Assembly (NCBI GenBank): GCA_963559585.1
Contig: CAUWLJ010000025.1
Location: 1-38,257 of the forward strand
Origin: Eisenbergiella sp963559585
GTDB taxonomy: Bacteria; Bacillota; Clostridia; Lachnospirales; Lachnospiraceae
Reading direction: 5' to 3'
Length of the DNA stretch: 38,257 bases
Below, piece by piece: positions 22,909-31,155 of this stretch. A program made the position numbers and the translations under genes. The notes below the pieces were generated by a model that saw nothing but the letters and a program-made list of their open reading frames with translations, was not told the origin of the DNA and searched no databases. How positions within the stretch are numbered: position 1 is the stretch's first letter; each line of letters starts with the position of its first letter.

Positions 22909-24270
22909 TCAGGCCAGGATGTCATCGATCTCGTCCAGGCCCCTGTGGGTGGTAACTACGATCACGGAATCCCCGGCCAGGATACGGTCCTGGCCGGAGG
23001 GCAGAATGGCCTTTCCATTCCTCACGATATTGCACAGCAGCAGGTTGTCCTTCAGGGTAAGCTCTGTCAAAGGAACGTTCAGCACTCTGGCCCCCTCCTT
23101 CACAGAGAACCCCAGCGCCTCCACCCGGTTGTCCATCAGACGGTAAACGGCTTCCACCGCGCTTCCGATAGAATTCTGCATAGACCTCACATACTTGATG
23201 ATGCGCTCCGCCGTCAGATTTTTGGGGCTGATCACACTGCCGATCTCAAAATTATCAATGATCCCGCCATAGGTAATCTTGTTGATCTTGGTGATGATCT
23301 TGGCCTGTGATACCTTGCCCGCATAGAACGAAAGCATTACGTTCTCCTCATCCAGACCGGTGAGGGAAACGAAGGCCTCCGCATTCTGAATTCCCTCCTC
23401 ACGGAGCAGATCCGTGCCCGATGCGTCTCCGTAGATCACCATAGCCTCTGGCAGAAGCTCGCTCAGCTTCTCACATCTTTCCCTGTTATTCTCGATGATT
23501 TTCACTTTGATTTTGGACTTGAGAAGCATCTTCGCCAGATAGTAGGCAATCGTTCCTCCGCCCGCTATCATCACATGCTTGATCATCCTGCTGCTGATTC
23601 CGATTCCCGCAAAGAGCGCCTTCAATTCATGGGGAGGCATCACCACGGAAATGGAATCCCCCTCATTCAGAACCGCATTGCCGTCCGGAATCAGAAGCTC
23701 ATGGGTCTTTTCCCGCTCTATCACGCAGATCAGCATTTTTCCCTCAAATCTGCGGTTCACCTCGCTGAGCTTCTTTCCGGCCCAGGAGGAGCCCTCCGGA
23801 ATGCGGAAACGCACCAGATCCACTTTTCCTCTGGCAAAGGTATCCACCTCCATGGCAGAAGGCACCTGGATCAGCCTTGCAATGTCGGCCGCTGCCGCCA
23901 GCTCGGGATTCACTGCCATGGACAGGCCCAGCTCTTCTTTGATAAAGCCAATTTCCGAATAGTACCCGGGGTCACGCACTCTGGCTATGGTCTGACAGTG
24001 TCCGGCCTTCCTTGCGATCAGACAGCACAGCAGATTCACCTCGTCCTTCCCGGTCATGGCAATGAACAGATCCGCATCCTCCACGCCGGCCTCCAGCTGT
24101 ACCCGGTAGCTGGTGGCATTCCCCTGGATCGCCATAACGTCCAGAGTATTGCCCACCTCTCCCACCTTTTCCTCATTGCTGTCGATCACCGTCAGCTCGT
24201 GCCCTTCCTCATTCAGCTGCTCCGCCAGCACAAAGCCAACCTTGCCGCAGCCTGCGATTATGATTTTCAT
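22909..24270 (-). CDS. trkA: Trk system potassium transporter regulatory subunit
   Basis: A 453-residue cytosolic regulator with two RCK halves. The first Rossmann motif is IIAGCGKVGFVLAEQL (residues 3-18) with the acidic end VIDSNEEK; the second is MIAGGGTIAYYLAKML near residue 233. Each is followed by a TrkA-C domain (about 140-220 and 370-453). TrkA senses NAD(H) or ATP/ADP in relatives and gates TrkH. It lies between the SGNH hydrolase gene (17 bp upstream) and trkH. Confidence 0.95.
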   Translation of the reverse strand: MKIIIAGCGKVGFVLAEQLNEEGHELTVIDSNEEKVGEVGNTLDVMAIQGNATSYRVQLEAGVEDADLFIAMTGKDEVNLLCCLIARKAGHCQTIARVRDPGYYSEIGFIKEELGLSMAVNPELAAAADIARLIQVPSAMEVDTFARGKVDLVRFRIPEGSSWAGKKLSEVNRRFEGKMLICVIEREKTHELLIPDGNAVLNEGDSISVVMPPHELKALFAGIGISSRMIKHVMIAGGGTIAYYLAKMLLKSKIKVKIIENNRERCEKLSELLPEAMVIYGDASGTDLLREEGIQNAEAFVSLTGLDEENVMLSFYAGKVSQAKIITKINKITYGGIIDNFEIGSVISPKNLTAERIIKYVRSMQNSIGSAVEAVYRLMDNRVEALGFSVKEGARVLNVPLTELTLKDNLLLCNIVRNGKAILPSGQDRILAGDSVIVVTTHRGLDEIDDILA

Positions 24271-24287
24271 CCCGTTTTATCCCTTTT

Positions 24288-25421
24288 TTATTCAGATTCA
24301 CCCAGTACAGACAGATAATACTGGTAAAGATTCCTGGAAGTTTTACTGCTGAAATGAAGTCCGTCCGTCAGCGTATAGCCCGTATTCTGCAGCCAGCTGC
24401 AGCTGTCAATCCAGATAATCTCAGGATCCAGCTTCTGCCTCAGCTTATCGTTGAAGCTGCTGACCATTTTAGTGGTGATATACTGACCGTTCTCCACCGG
24501 ATTCACCGACGCATAGTACACGGTGGCTCCCTGGGCAGTCCACTCCTTTGCCTTCTGGTTCACCAGCAGGGCATAACGGTTCACATTGTGTACATCGTTC
24601 ACCCCCAGGTTCAGAAGGATCTTCGTGCCGTATCCCACCGCCGCGTCGATCTGCGGAACCGCCTGAGCGGCAAACCACTGGTAGCCCTCCGAGGATTTGC
24701 AGATCCACACATAAGGATTGGCCCCCACCGCGTCCCTCATCTGAACGGTTCGGGAATCTCCCACAAAGATAATCTCCGGGCCATATACCCGGTCTGCCTC
24801 CTCCGCTCTTACGCGTGCACTCTCCAGCACAAGCTCCAGCTGCTCCTGCATCAGTGCAAGCTGGGCCTTCTGGCTGTCATAAGCCTGTCCAAGCTGAGCC
24901 AGAAGCTGGACGGAAGCCGGATCCGGTGCGGAAACGGGAGCGGAAACACCCTGGGCCTGGACGCCGGGCATCTGCGCATTCCCCGCGCTCTGAGCCTGCA
25001 TGTACGACGCCTGCAGCCAGGCCTCCACCGCCAGCATCTGCTGCCTGGTCTGCTCCGTCTGGGACTGCTGAAGGAGGAAAAGCTCCTTCATCTGCTCATA
25101 CATCACAAGCTCCTCCGGGCTCAGCCAGGCAAGCGCCGCCTCCGTCTCCGGGCTGAGAAGCTTCTGTGCGAACAATCCGTCTGCACTCTGCTCAGGCGCA
25201 TCCTGCTCCGGAGCGCTTTGTCCGGAGGCAGGATACTCCCAGGCATCCGCCGTTCCATCAGCCTCCTGTACCGGTACGCTCTCTACTGCGGTCTGTACCA
25301 CTGTATACCCCGCCTGACCGTTTTCCTCTGCCTGAGCCTTCAGAGGAATCAGCGTCAGACTGCACAGCGCCAGTGTGATCAGTCTGACGCCAAATCCTCT
25401 GCCTGCTTTTCTTTTTACCAT
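24288..25421 (-). CDS. Secreted SGNH/GDSL-type hydrolase
   Basis: A 377-residue exported protein. It begins with a signal peptide (basic MVKRKAGRG, hydrophobic LITLALCSLTLIP, likely cleavage after AQA near 31). An acidic, Gln/Ala-rich spacer with predicted coiled coil covers about 45-210. The C-terminal SGNH domain has block I GDSRT (221-225), block III GVND (273-276) and block V DGLH (353-356), giving the Ser223-Asp353-His356 triad. Such enzymes deacylate or deacetylate lipids or glycans at the cell surface; the substrate is unknown. The long spacer may hold the catalytic domain away from the membrane or wall. The start follows GAAAGGAAAGACGG. It precedes trkA by 17 bp. Confidence 0.88.
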   Translation of the reverse strand: MVKRKAGRGFGVRLITLALCSLTLIPLKAQAEENGQAGYTVVQTAVESVPVQEADGTADAWEYPASGQSAPEQDAPEQSADGLFAQKLLSPETEAALAWLSPEELVMYEQMKELFLLQQSQTEQTRQQMLAVEAWLQASYMQAQSAGNAQMPGVQAQGVSAPVSAPDPASVQLLAQLGQAYDSQKAQLALMQEQLELVLESARVRAEEADRVYGPEIIFVGDSRTVQMRDAVGANPYVWICKSSEGYQWFAAQAVPQIDAAVGYGTKILLNLGVNDVHNVNRYALLVNQKAKEWTAQGATVYYASVNPVENGQYITTKMVSSFNDKLRQKLDPEIIWIDSCSWLQNTGYTLTDGLHFSSKTSRNLYQYYLSVLGESE

Positions 25422-25528
25422 CCGTCTTTCCTTTCTTCATGCCGCATTACTCTTTTAACGAAATAAGCCCATTATACTCTGCCTTCCGTGAAAAGGCAAT
25501 CCTGCATTTATGGTGTGACGATTCCGCT

Positions 25529-25694
25529 CTAGAGCGTGTTTGAAAATTGCTTTCTGCCAGATGTGCGTCCCACTTTGTGGGAGATTTGCCCCAAATGAGT
25601 GCGGCGTAGCGGGCTACGTTAAACGAATTTGGGGCAAATATACCGCGAAGTGGGGCGTGTAGATGGCGGGAATGAATTTTCAAACACGCTCTAG
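25529..25694. mobile_element. Palindromic MITE-like element, family A, copy 2 (166 bp)
   Basis: The same length and the same 20-bp terminal inverted repeats as 493-658, in the same orientation, with 8 substitutions between copies. The ATTTGCCCCAAAT/ATTTGGGGCAAAT inner stem is preserved. Its right-hand CTAG supplies the TAG stop codon of the FtsA-like gene (25691-25693), and its left end is 108 bp upstream of the SGNH start. The surrounding intergenic bases 25422-25528 show only the SGNH ribosome site. Confidence 0.85.
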
Positions 25695-27733
25695 CAGCAG
25701 TCATCATTCCCTCCGTCCTCCACCTGAATCACAATCGTGTCCTTCTCCTTCAGCGGCTGAAGGAATTCCGCCGCCTCACCGTTCACCGTAATCGTCACCG
25801 GACGGTCAAGGCTGCGGAAATCGATTCCCGTAAGGGAAAGCATATCCATCAGATAATAGGGCTGGCCTCCCTCCTTGCGCGGAAGGCGTATATCCCTTCC
25901 ATTCAATGAGAATACCTGCTGTCCCGGCGGCGTCTGTACAGGCTGCGTTTTCTCCGGCGCAGAGGCCTGCGCCCCTCTTTCCCTCTCCTGCGCCGAAGTC
26001 TCCGCCGCCCTTTCCCTCTCCTGCGCCGGGGAGGCGGGTACAGCTGCAGGGAACGGTGCGGCTGTGGGGTGCGGCACAGCCGCGGAGGACGGTACGGCTG
26101 CGCTTCCGGGTGCTTCCTTCCCATCCGCCTCCCCGCTTCCCGCCCGTCCGGGAACGTGCTCCGTTACCAGCACATCCCCCGTATTCAGATAAACGGAGGC
26201 AGCGGTGAGCTCTCCATTCAGGAGAATCTCCTCCTCCTCCCCAATCCCGGCGGCCTGTGCTGCCGTCATGCGCACATCCTCCCCTCTTCTGGCAGGCGTA
26301 AAAAGGATATTATCTCCGGGCCGCACCACGTCGGCCAGGGCGGCCTCCTTTCCATTTATAGAAAGCGACGCAGGCTCCGAGGGCGTGCCCCTGCTGCTTC
26401 TGCGCTCCCCGTTCAGGGTAAAGACCAGATTCCTTCCGGCGCTGCCCACCATATCCCGGTAGGTGTAGCCGTTCATCATCAGCACGTCTCTGACCGTAAG
26501 CGTACCGCTTCCAAACAGCCTGGCCGGACTGCCGTTGAGCAGAACCCGGTAATTATCATGGATCAGATGCAGCCCTGCGGACACCAGAATGCCAAGCGGC
26601 GTAGCGTACTCCGGATTTGCCAGATCATACTCGCCGGATACGCAGTGCATCTGATAAAAGCCTCCGGCCACCGCCACCTTTTTCTCATCCAGCCCCAGGC
26701 AGCGGCTGATCCCCTCCCGCAGTCCGGCCAGCCGGCTTCCTCCGCCCGCCAAAAATACGGCGGAGGGACATCCGCCGTTCACTTCCACGATTCTGTCTGC
26801 AATTTCCTGGCAGAGCTGGCCGCTGGCCGTCCCCACCGCCTTCAGAATCTCCTCCTTCTCCACCCGGTGTTCGATCCCCAGAATATCGCTGAAAACGATG
26901 GTCTCCTTTTCCTCCAGCTCCTCTTTGATCTTCTCCGCCGTCTCAAAATCCAGAAGGTATTCCTTCATCAGCGTTTCCGTGATCTCATCCCCGGCCACCG
27001 TAGCCATGGTATACCCGGTGACGCTTCCGTCCCGGCAGGCTGCAATATCGGAGGTGCCGGCCCCAATATCCACCATCACCAGGTTCAGAAGCCTGAGCTT
27101 TGCGGGAATGGCTACATTCATGGCCGCAATCGGCTCCAGCGTAAGCCCCGCCACAGAAAGTCCTGCCTGGTTCATAGCGGTATACAGGCTTTCCACCACC
27201 TCCGCCGGCAGGAACGTTGCAATGATTTCCGCCCTGATCCTTTTCCCCTGGTGATCCAGGAGGCTGGACATCATATAGTTATCCAGGTAATACTGCACCA
27301 CACTGTAGCCCACCAGGTAGAACTGGCGCTCCTGGATCTCTTCCTCAAAAAGCTGCTCGGCCTGTTCAATGGCTCCCGCCTCCAGACGGCCGATCATCTC
27401 CTCATCGATCCGCTGTCTGCCCGGCAGCTCCAGCTCAAACTCCGCCTTCTGTGTCCGCAGGGCACGTCCCGCCGCCGCCACGTACACCTGCTCCAGAGAA
27501 AATCCGGTGCGTTCCTCCAGTCTGGAGCGAAGAAGGGCCGCCAGTCTGGCCACTTCCCCAATATCCTCGATCTGGCCGTCGATCATAGCTCTCTTACTGT
27601 GAAAAAGCGTATCCATGGCCAGAACCCTGACCTTGTCTCCTTCCATCTGCCCCACAACGCCGATCAGGCTTCTCGTGCCGATGTCCAGTGCGAAAAACAC
27701 GCCGTTGTCTGTCTGTGTGGTTGTATCCTGCAT
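25691..27733 (-). CDS. FtsA/PilM-like actin-fold ATPase with C-terminal 'NG' beta-grasp-like repeats
   Basis: 680 residues. Residues 1-385 are an FtsA-type actin fold: DIGT (17-20), DIGAGTSD (222-229) and AGGGSRL (329-335) form the nucleotide site. After this come repeated short motifs ending in NG (VLLNG 397, FTLNG 437, LSING 457, ILLNG 503, FSLNG 608, ITVNG 648) combined with PGDNILF, NTGDVLV and KEKDTIVI strands, resembling ThiS/SLBB-like small domains. An Ala/Pro-rich linker with two QERERxA units (about 540-600) separates the last one. The start follows AGGAGGCCTGT. It is not the dcw-cluster ftsA: ftsZ is absent nearby and yjfB and hemerythrin lie upstream. It ends DDCC with a stop codon provided by element A. 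The role is unknown; it may assemble on a membrane partner as FtsA and PilM do. Confidence 0.8.
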   Translation of the reverse strand: MQDTTTQTDNGVFFALDIGTRSLIGVVGQMEGDKVRVLAMDTLFHSKRAMIDGQIEDIGEVARLAALLRSRLEERTGFSLEQVYVAAAGRALRTQKAEFELELPGRQRIDEEMIGRLEAGAIEQAEQLFEEEIQERQFYLVGYSVVQYYLDNYMMSSLLDHQGKRIRAEIIATFLPAEVVESLYTAMNQAGLSVAGLTLEPIAAMNVAIPAKLRLLNLVMVDIGAGTSDIAACRDGSVTGYTMATVAGDEITETLMKEYLLDFETAEKIKEELEEKETIVFSDILGIEHRVEKEEILKAVGTASGQLCQEIADRIVEVNGGCPSAVFLAGGGSRLAGLREGISRCLGLDEKKVAVAGGFYQMHCVSGEYDLANPEYATPLGILVSAGLHLIHDNYRVLLNGSPARLFGSGTLTVRDVLMMNGYTYRDMVGSAGRNLVFTLNGERRSSRGTPSEPASLSINGKEAALADVVRPGDNILFTPARRGEDVRMTAAQAAGIGEEEEILLNGELTAASVYLNTGDVLVTEHVPGRAGSGEADGKEAPGSAAVPSSAAVPHPTAAPFPAAVPASPAQERERAAETSAQERERGAQASAPEKTQPVQTPPGQQVFSLNGRDIRLPRKEGGQPYYLMDMLSLTGIDFRSLDRPVTITVNGEAAEFLQPLKEKDTIVIQVEDGGNDDCC

Positions 27734-27771
27734 ACAGGCCTCCTGTCTGTGTTCCGTTCTTGTCTGTCCGC

Positions 27772-27966
27772 TCAGGCTCTCACCTCAAAGGTGGAGCCGG
27801 GCGCAGGACGCCGGACAGATGCGGCAAACTGCTCCAGCAGCAGATCGGACTGAAGTTCCTGCTGTTCCATCGTGTTCTTCAGCATGGCAATCCCCAGCTG
27901 GTTCTGAAACCTCAGATTGCTCATTGCCATGCTTGTCTGAATGATACCGTCTACGCCAAAGCTCAT
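27772..27966 (-). CDS. YjfB family putative motility protein (64 aa)
   Basis: A 64-residue protein of the YjfB_motility family (PF14070-type): an N-terminal SMAMSNLRFQNQLGIAMLKNTMEQQE, matching the usual 'SMAMS...Q..IAMLK..M' pattern. In relatives it is SigD-dependent in Bacillus; the function is unknown. It has AAGGAGAAGGATAAG upstream, follows the hemerythrin gene by 51 bp and precedes the FtsA-like gene by 38 bp, so the three probably form one transcript. Confidence 0.88.
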   Translation of the reverse strand: MSFGVDGIIQTSMAMSNLRFQNQLGIAMLKNTMEQQELQSDLLLEQFAASVRRPAPGSTFEVRA

Positions 27967-28017
27967 CTTATCCTTCTCCTTCCGGGCGGTTCTGCGCCTT
28001 TCCCATCCTGAAATATA

Positions 28018-28428
28018 CTACTTACCTTCCCTGCTGCGGATATGGGCCGCAACCTTTACATCCTGCGTCTTGATATGATTGAACAGCCAGTCCGCCAGCG
28101 CACGGTTGATCTCCGCTACGATGGCCACGGAAGGGCCTTCCTTCGCCAGCCTTGCAGACAGCTCGTCCACCTTCTTAATAAAATAAGCATGGTAGGACTT
28201 ATGGTTCGTGTAATCAGGATAGTCGCTGGACAGCTGCAGCCGCTCCTCATCGCCGAAATGCTTCTTGGTATAATCCTGGAGAAACTTCATCGTCCTGGTG
28301 ATCTCCTCCCTTCCCTTACCCTTGGAGCATGCGTCCAGAAGACCGTTGATCGCATCGATCAGCTGTCTATGCTCTGAATCGATCAGAGTGTTTCCTGTCA
28401 TCAGATCCGGTGTCAGTGAATATGCCAT
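28018..28428 (-). CDS. Bacteriohemerythrin
   Basis: A 136-residue four-helix protein with the full set of di-iron ligands of the hemerythrin family: His20 (DSEH), His57 and Glu61 (HFGDEE), His76 and His80 (HKSYH), His118 and Asp123 (HIKTQD). It binds O2 reversibly and may serve as an oxygen sensor, store or scavenger in an anaerobe. The start follows AAAGGAG. It is transcribed divergently from the MCP at 28756, a neighbour that suggests a link with oxygen taxis, though the MCP itself carries no hemerythrin domain. Confidence 0.92.
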   Translation of the reverse strand: MAYSLTPDLMTGNTLIDSEHRQLIDAINGLLDACSKGKGREEITRTMKFLQDYTKKHFGDEERLQLSSDYPDYTNHKSYHAYFIKKVDELSARLAKEGPSVAIVAEINRALADWLFNHIKTQDVKVAAHIRSREGK

Positions 28429-28480
28429 TTTTATTTTCTCCTTTTGCTGTAGTAGTAATAAGTATAATTAATTAGGTAAA

Positions 28481-28517
28481 AACAGGATGCACGCGCCTGC
28501 GCGCCATTCATCCTGTT
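28481..28517. repeat. Inverted repeat in the hemerythrin-MCP intergenic region
   Basis: AACAGGATG (28481-28489) and CATCCTGTT (28509-28517) are perfect 9-bp arms, with GCGCG-rich bases between them. It is not followed by a T-run. It could be an operator or an mRNA hairpin of the divergent unit. Confidence 0.5.
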
Positions 28518-28652
28518 CTCCTGCGGTGGAATACGCCTCCCGGGTACCCCGCCGTCATAAATCGTGTAATGAAACAGCCGGCCGGAAATCCGGTCCTTCT
28601 TAAATAATAATCGGTAGCTTCCTTTTTTTATTAAGAGTATGAATTAAAATCT

Positions 28653-28678
28653 TAATCTTTACATTTCCCTGCCGATAA
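28653..28678 (+). promoter_or_regulatory. SigD (sigma-28)-like promoter of the MCP gene
   Basis: TAAT (28653-28656), 14 bp, GCCGATAA (28671-28678), close to the Bacillus SigD consensus TAAA-N15-GCCGATAT. It gives a leader of about 70 bases. The same -10 appears before cheA. Confidence 0.6.
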
Positions 28679-28755
28679 TGGTATATAGTAGCATAGACCT
28701 GCAAAGAGATCCTTCTTTGCGCAGTCACAATCATTACATAAGGGAGAAAGCACCA

Positions 28756-30564
28756 ATGAAAAATCTATCTATTTCCAAAAAGCTGATGGTCACGTTTGGC
28801 ACCGTGATCTTCATGTTCTGTCTTACGGTCGTGATCGGACTCGTCGGGCTGAACTCAGTAAAGCGAAACTATGCCACCTTCTATAACGGCCAGCATCAGA
28901 TCAACGTGCGTGTGGAGCAGATGAACGGCCAGATGAACCAGGCTGTCAAGAACCTTGCCTTTGCCATTCTTACAGAGGATCCTGCTTCTTCCGCTTCCTA
29001 CGTTGAGCTTGCGGATTCCCTGGTATCCCAGATGAACGATAGCCTGACCTGGCTTCAGCAGAATCTGGTCACCGATACCAACAAGGCCCTTCTGGCAGAC
29101 TATTCCTCCAAGGTGTCCGTCTCCAACCAGATCTATTCCCAGCTGACCCCGCTGGCTCAAAGCGCCTCTCCTTCCGACAAGCAGAAGGCGGAAACGATTC
29201 TGGTAAATGAGCTTACCCCTGCTCTGGTGGACAATCAGGAGATTCTGAATGAGCTGCTCGACAGCACCGATATTGTTGCCGCCGATTCCTATAATGAATC
29301 CATGGCCTCCTCCTCCACCCAGTCTCTCCTTATGCTGTTCATCTCCATCGGAGCGCTGGTGGTGACCATCCTGCTGAGCGTCAACCTGATCCGTCAGCTC
29401 GTCCTTCCCATCAAGGAGATCCAGGCGGCGGCCAGCTCCATCGAGAATGGCAACCTGAAGATTTCCCTTGCATTTGAGTCGAAGGATGAGCTGGGCGAGC
29501 TTGCCGGCCATATCCGTACCATGAGCGAGAGGCTGTCCTACTATGTGAATGCCATTACCTCAACCATGGCGCTCCTGGCCTCCGGCGATCTGAATACGCC
29601 TCAGTACGACACCTTCCTCGGAGACTTCCTTCCGGTTCAGACCTCTATCCGCAAACTGATCTCCACCCTGGATTCCACCCTGTACCAGATTGACCAGGCC
29701 GCCGCGCAGGTTGCTTCCGGCTCTGATCAGGTTGCCTCCGGCGCGCAGGCCCTGTCCCAGGGCGCTACCGAGCAGGCCAGCTCTGTGGAGGAGCTTGCCG
29801 CTACCATCAACGATCTGTCCGCTCAGGTTCAGTCCACCTCTTCCCACGTGGAGGATGCGCGCAGCCAGGTAGACAATGTAAATGACGAGATGTCCTCCTG
29901 CAACAATCAGATGCATGAAATGACCGCGGCCATGACCGAAATCACCCAGAAGTCCGCCGAGATCAGCAAGATCATCAAGACCATTGAGGACATTGCCTTC
30001 CAGACCAACATTCTGGCTCTGAACGCCGCCGTTGAGGCCGCCCGCGCAGGCGCTGCCGGTAAGGGCTTCGCCGTTGTGGCCGACGAGGTGCGCAACCTGG
30101 CCAGCAAGTCACAGGATGCTTCCAAGAATACTTCCATCCTGATCGAGGGCTCCACCAAGGCTGTGGAAAAGGGTAAGGCCCTTGCAGACAGCACGGCCGA
30201 ATCCCTGTCCCGTGTGGTATCCTCTGCTCAGGAGGTTGGCGAGATCATGAACAAGATCGCAGACACCTCCGCTTCCCAGGCAGTTTCCCTGTCTCAGGTA
30301 AGCCAGGGCGTGGATCAGATCTCCAGCGTTATTCAGACCAACTCTGCCACAGCTGAGGAGAGCGCCGCAGCCAGCGAGGAGCTGTCCGGCCAGTCCCAGA
30401 TGCTGAAGGATCTGATGAGCCAGTTCCGTCTGACCTCCTCCGCAGGCATGAATGCTGGAATAAATGCCGTTTCCGAGTATTCTTCCCCTGTTCAGAGCGC
30501 GCCTTCCGTTGAGGACAGCTACACGGCTCCCTCCTATGAATTCGCAGGCTCCGACAAATATTGA
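28756..30564 (+). CDS. Methyl-accepting chemotaxis protein
   Basis: A 602-residue chemoreceptor. TM1 (about 11-31), a four-helix-bundle type sensor domain outside the membrane (about 35-188), TM2 (about 190-212), HAMP (about 212-265) and a long coiled-coil signalling domain with the invariant hairpin tip EDIAFQTNILALNAAVEAARAGAAGKGFAVVADEVRNLA. It binds CheA/CheW, and its Glu/Gln sites are modified by CheR and CheB encoded downstream. There is no recognisable CheR-tethering pentapeptide at the C-terminus (ends AGSDKY). The start at 28756 has AGGGAG 8-9 bases upstream; the frame to 28678 begins within the promoter and is rejected. It is followed by a strong terminator, so it is a single-gene unit. 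Confidence 0.95.
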   Translation: MKNLSISKKLMVTFGTVIFMFCLTVVIGLVGLNSVKRNYATFYNGQHQINVRVEQMNGQMNQAVKNLAFAILTEDPASSASYVELADSLVSQMNDSLTWLQQNLVTDTNKALLADYSSKVSVSNQIYSQLTPLAQSASPSDKQKAETILVNELTPALVDNQEILNELLDSTDIVAADSYNESMASSSTQSLLMLFISIGALVVTILLSVNLIRQLVLPIKEIQAAASSIENGNLKISLAFESKDELGELAGHIRTMSERLSYYVNAITSTMALLASGDLNTPQYDTFLGDFLPVQTSIRKLISTLDSTLYQIDQAAAQVASGSDQVASGAQALSQGATEQASSVEELAATINDLSAQVQSTSSHVEDARSQVDNVNDEMSSCNNQMHEMTAAMTEITQKSAEISKIIKTIEDIAFQTNILALNAAVEAARAGAAGKGFAVVADEVRNLASKSQDASKNTSILIEGSTKAVEKGKALADSTAESLSRVVSSAQEVGEIMNKIADTSASQAVSLSQVSQGVDQISSVIQTNSATAEESAAASEELSGQSQMLKDLMSQFRLTSSAGMNAGINAVSEYSSPVQSAPSVEDSYTAPSYEFAGSDKY

Positions 30565-30637
30565 TCTGCCCTCCTGCATCTGTCGGGCTCTGTGACAGAT
30601 ACTTCGACATCATCCTTATGTGAATATGAATAATAAA

Positions 30638-30685
30638 GAAAGAGAAAGCGGCTCGTTCAGGCTCCGCTTTCTCTTTTCTTATTTT
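30638..30685 (+). terminator. Intrinsic terminator of the MCP gene
   Basis: AAGAGAAAGCGG (30640-30651) pairs with CCGCTTTCTCTT (30664-30675), extended by A-T pairs outside, with a 12-base loop and a downstream TTCTTATTTTTAT. Confidence 0.88.
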
Positions 30686-30725
30686 TATCTTATCATTTTA
30701 ATCTCCATTTTGGAGTGGAAGCGAC

Positions 30726-30763
30726 GGGGGAAGAAAAACCGGGAATGCAGTTTTTCTTCCCCC
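30726..30763. repeat. Long hairpin downstream of flhB2
   Basis: GGGGGAAGAAAAAC (30726-30739) and GTTTTTCTTCCCCC (30750-30763) form a perfect 14-bp stem with a 10-base loop. It lies past the stop of the minus-strand flhB2 gene. Neither side has a clean T-run, so it may act as a 3'-end stabiliser or a weak terminator for the convergent gene. Confidence 0.6.
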
Positions 30764-30822
30764 ATCAGGCTTATTTTTCACGCTGTCTTTTCAGCAATGC
30801 AGGATGCAACGGCCGCCTCCCC

Positions 30823-31155
30823 TTACTCCCGTACCGCTTCCTCTCCCGGCTTCTCCAGACGTCCCGCAGCCTCCTTTTGTCTGTCTCTTCCGTCGAACTT
30901 CAGGAAGTAGGCATAAATGTCCACCACCGCCTGATACAGCTCCTCCGGCACCTCACAGCCCAGGTCAAGCTGAGTCAGCAGGGTAGCCAGGGAATTGTCC
31001 TCATACACCGGGACGCCATTGGCATCCGCCACCTCCACGATCTTATCCGCCACATAGCCCGAGCCGGAGGCCACAATCACCGGAGCCGCATTCTTCTGTT
31101 CATCATAGCTTAGGGCCACGGCCTTACGCTTCATGGTATTCTTAAACTCTGACAT
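30823..31155 (-). CDS. FlhB2 (FlhB C-terminal domain-like, YlqH type)
   Basis: A 110-residue protein corresponding to the cytoplasmic domain of FlhB/YscU export switch proteins: AVALSYDEQKNAAPVIVASGSGYVADKIVEVA, then GVPVYEDNSLATLL and EVPEELYQAVVDIYAYFL. The NPTH autocleavage motif of full FlhB is absent, as in Bacillus YlqH and other stand-alone FlhB2 proteins. It probably substitutes for or modulates FlhB_C in the flagellar export gate. It overlaps the upstream FliK-like gene by 14 bp, so the two are coupled, the same arrangement as ylqG-ylqH. Confidence 0.88.
   Translation of the reverse strand: MSEFKNTMKRKAVALSYDEQKNAAPVIVASGSGYVADKIVEVADANGVPVYEDNSLATLLTQLDLGCEVPEELYQAVVDIYAYFLKFDGRDRQKEAAGRLEKPGEEAVRE

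Larger units (their letters stand above)
28429..28755. other. Divergent regulatory region between hemerythrin and MCP genes
   Basis: A 327-bp AT-rich region without an ORF. On the minus side is the hemerythrin ribosome site and a TATACT box lacking a clear -35. It contains an inverted repeat (28481-28517), a SigD-like promoter (28653-28678) and a leader hairpin GCAAAGA/TCTTTGC (28701-28720) shortly before the MCP ribosome site AGGGAG. No known riboswitch was recognised. Confidence 0.6.

Noticed and set aside
25447..25707. 86-codon ORF across element A copy 2
   Set aside because: It is the same spurious frame as in copy 1, overlaps the end of the FtsA-like gene and has no ribosome site.
28429..28755. 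Cyclic-di-GMP or other riboswitch ahead of the MCP gene
   Set aside because: I looked for GEMM-type conserved segments and did not find them; only simple hairpins are present.
30823..31155. Truncated flhB pseudogene
   Set aside because: Length, start site and coupling with the upstream gene match stand-alone FlhB2 (YlqH-type) proteins, which naturally lack the membrane part and NPTH.
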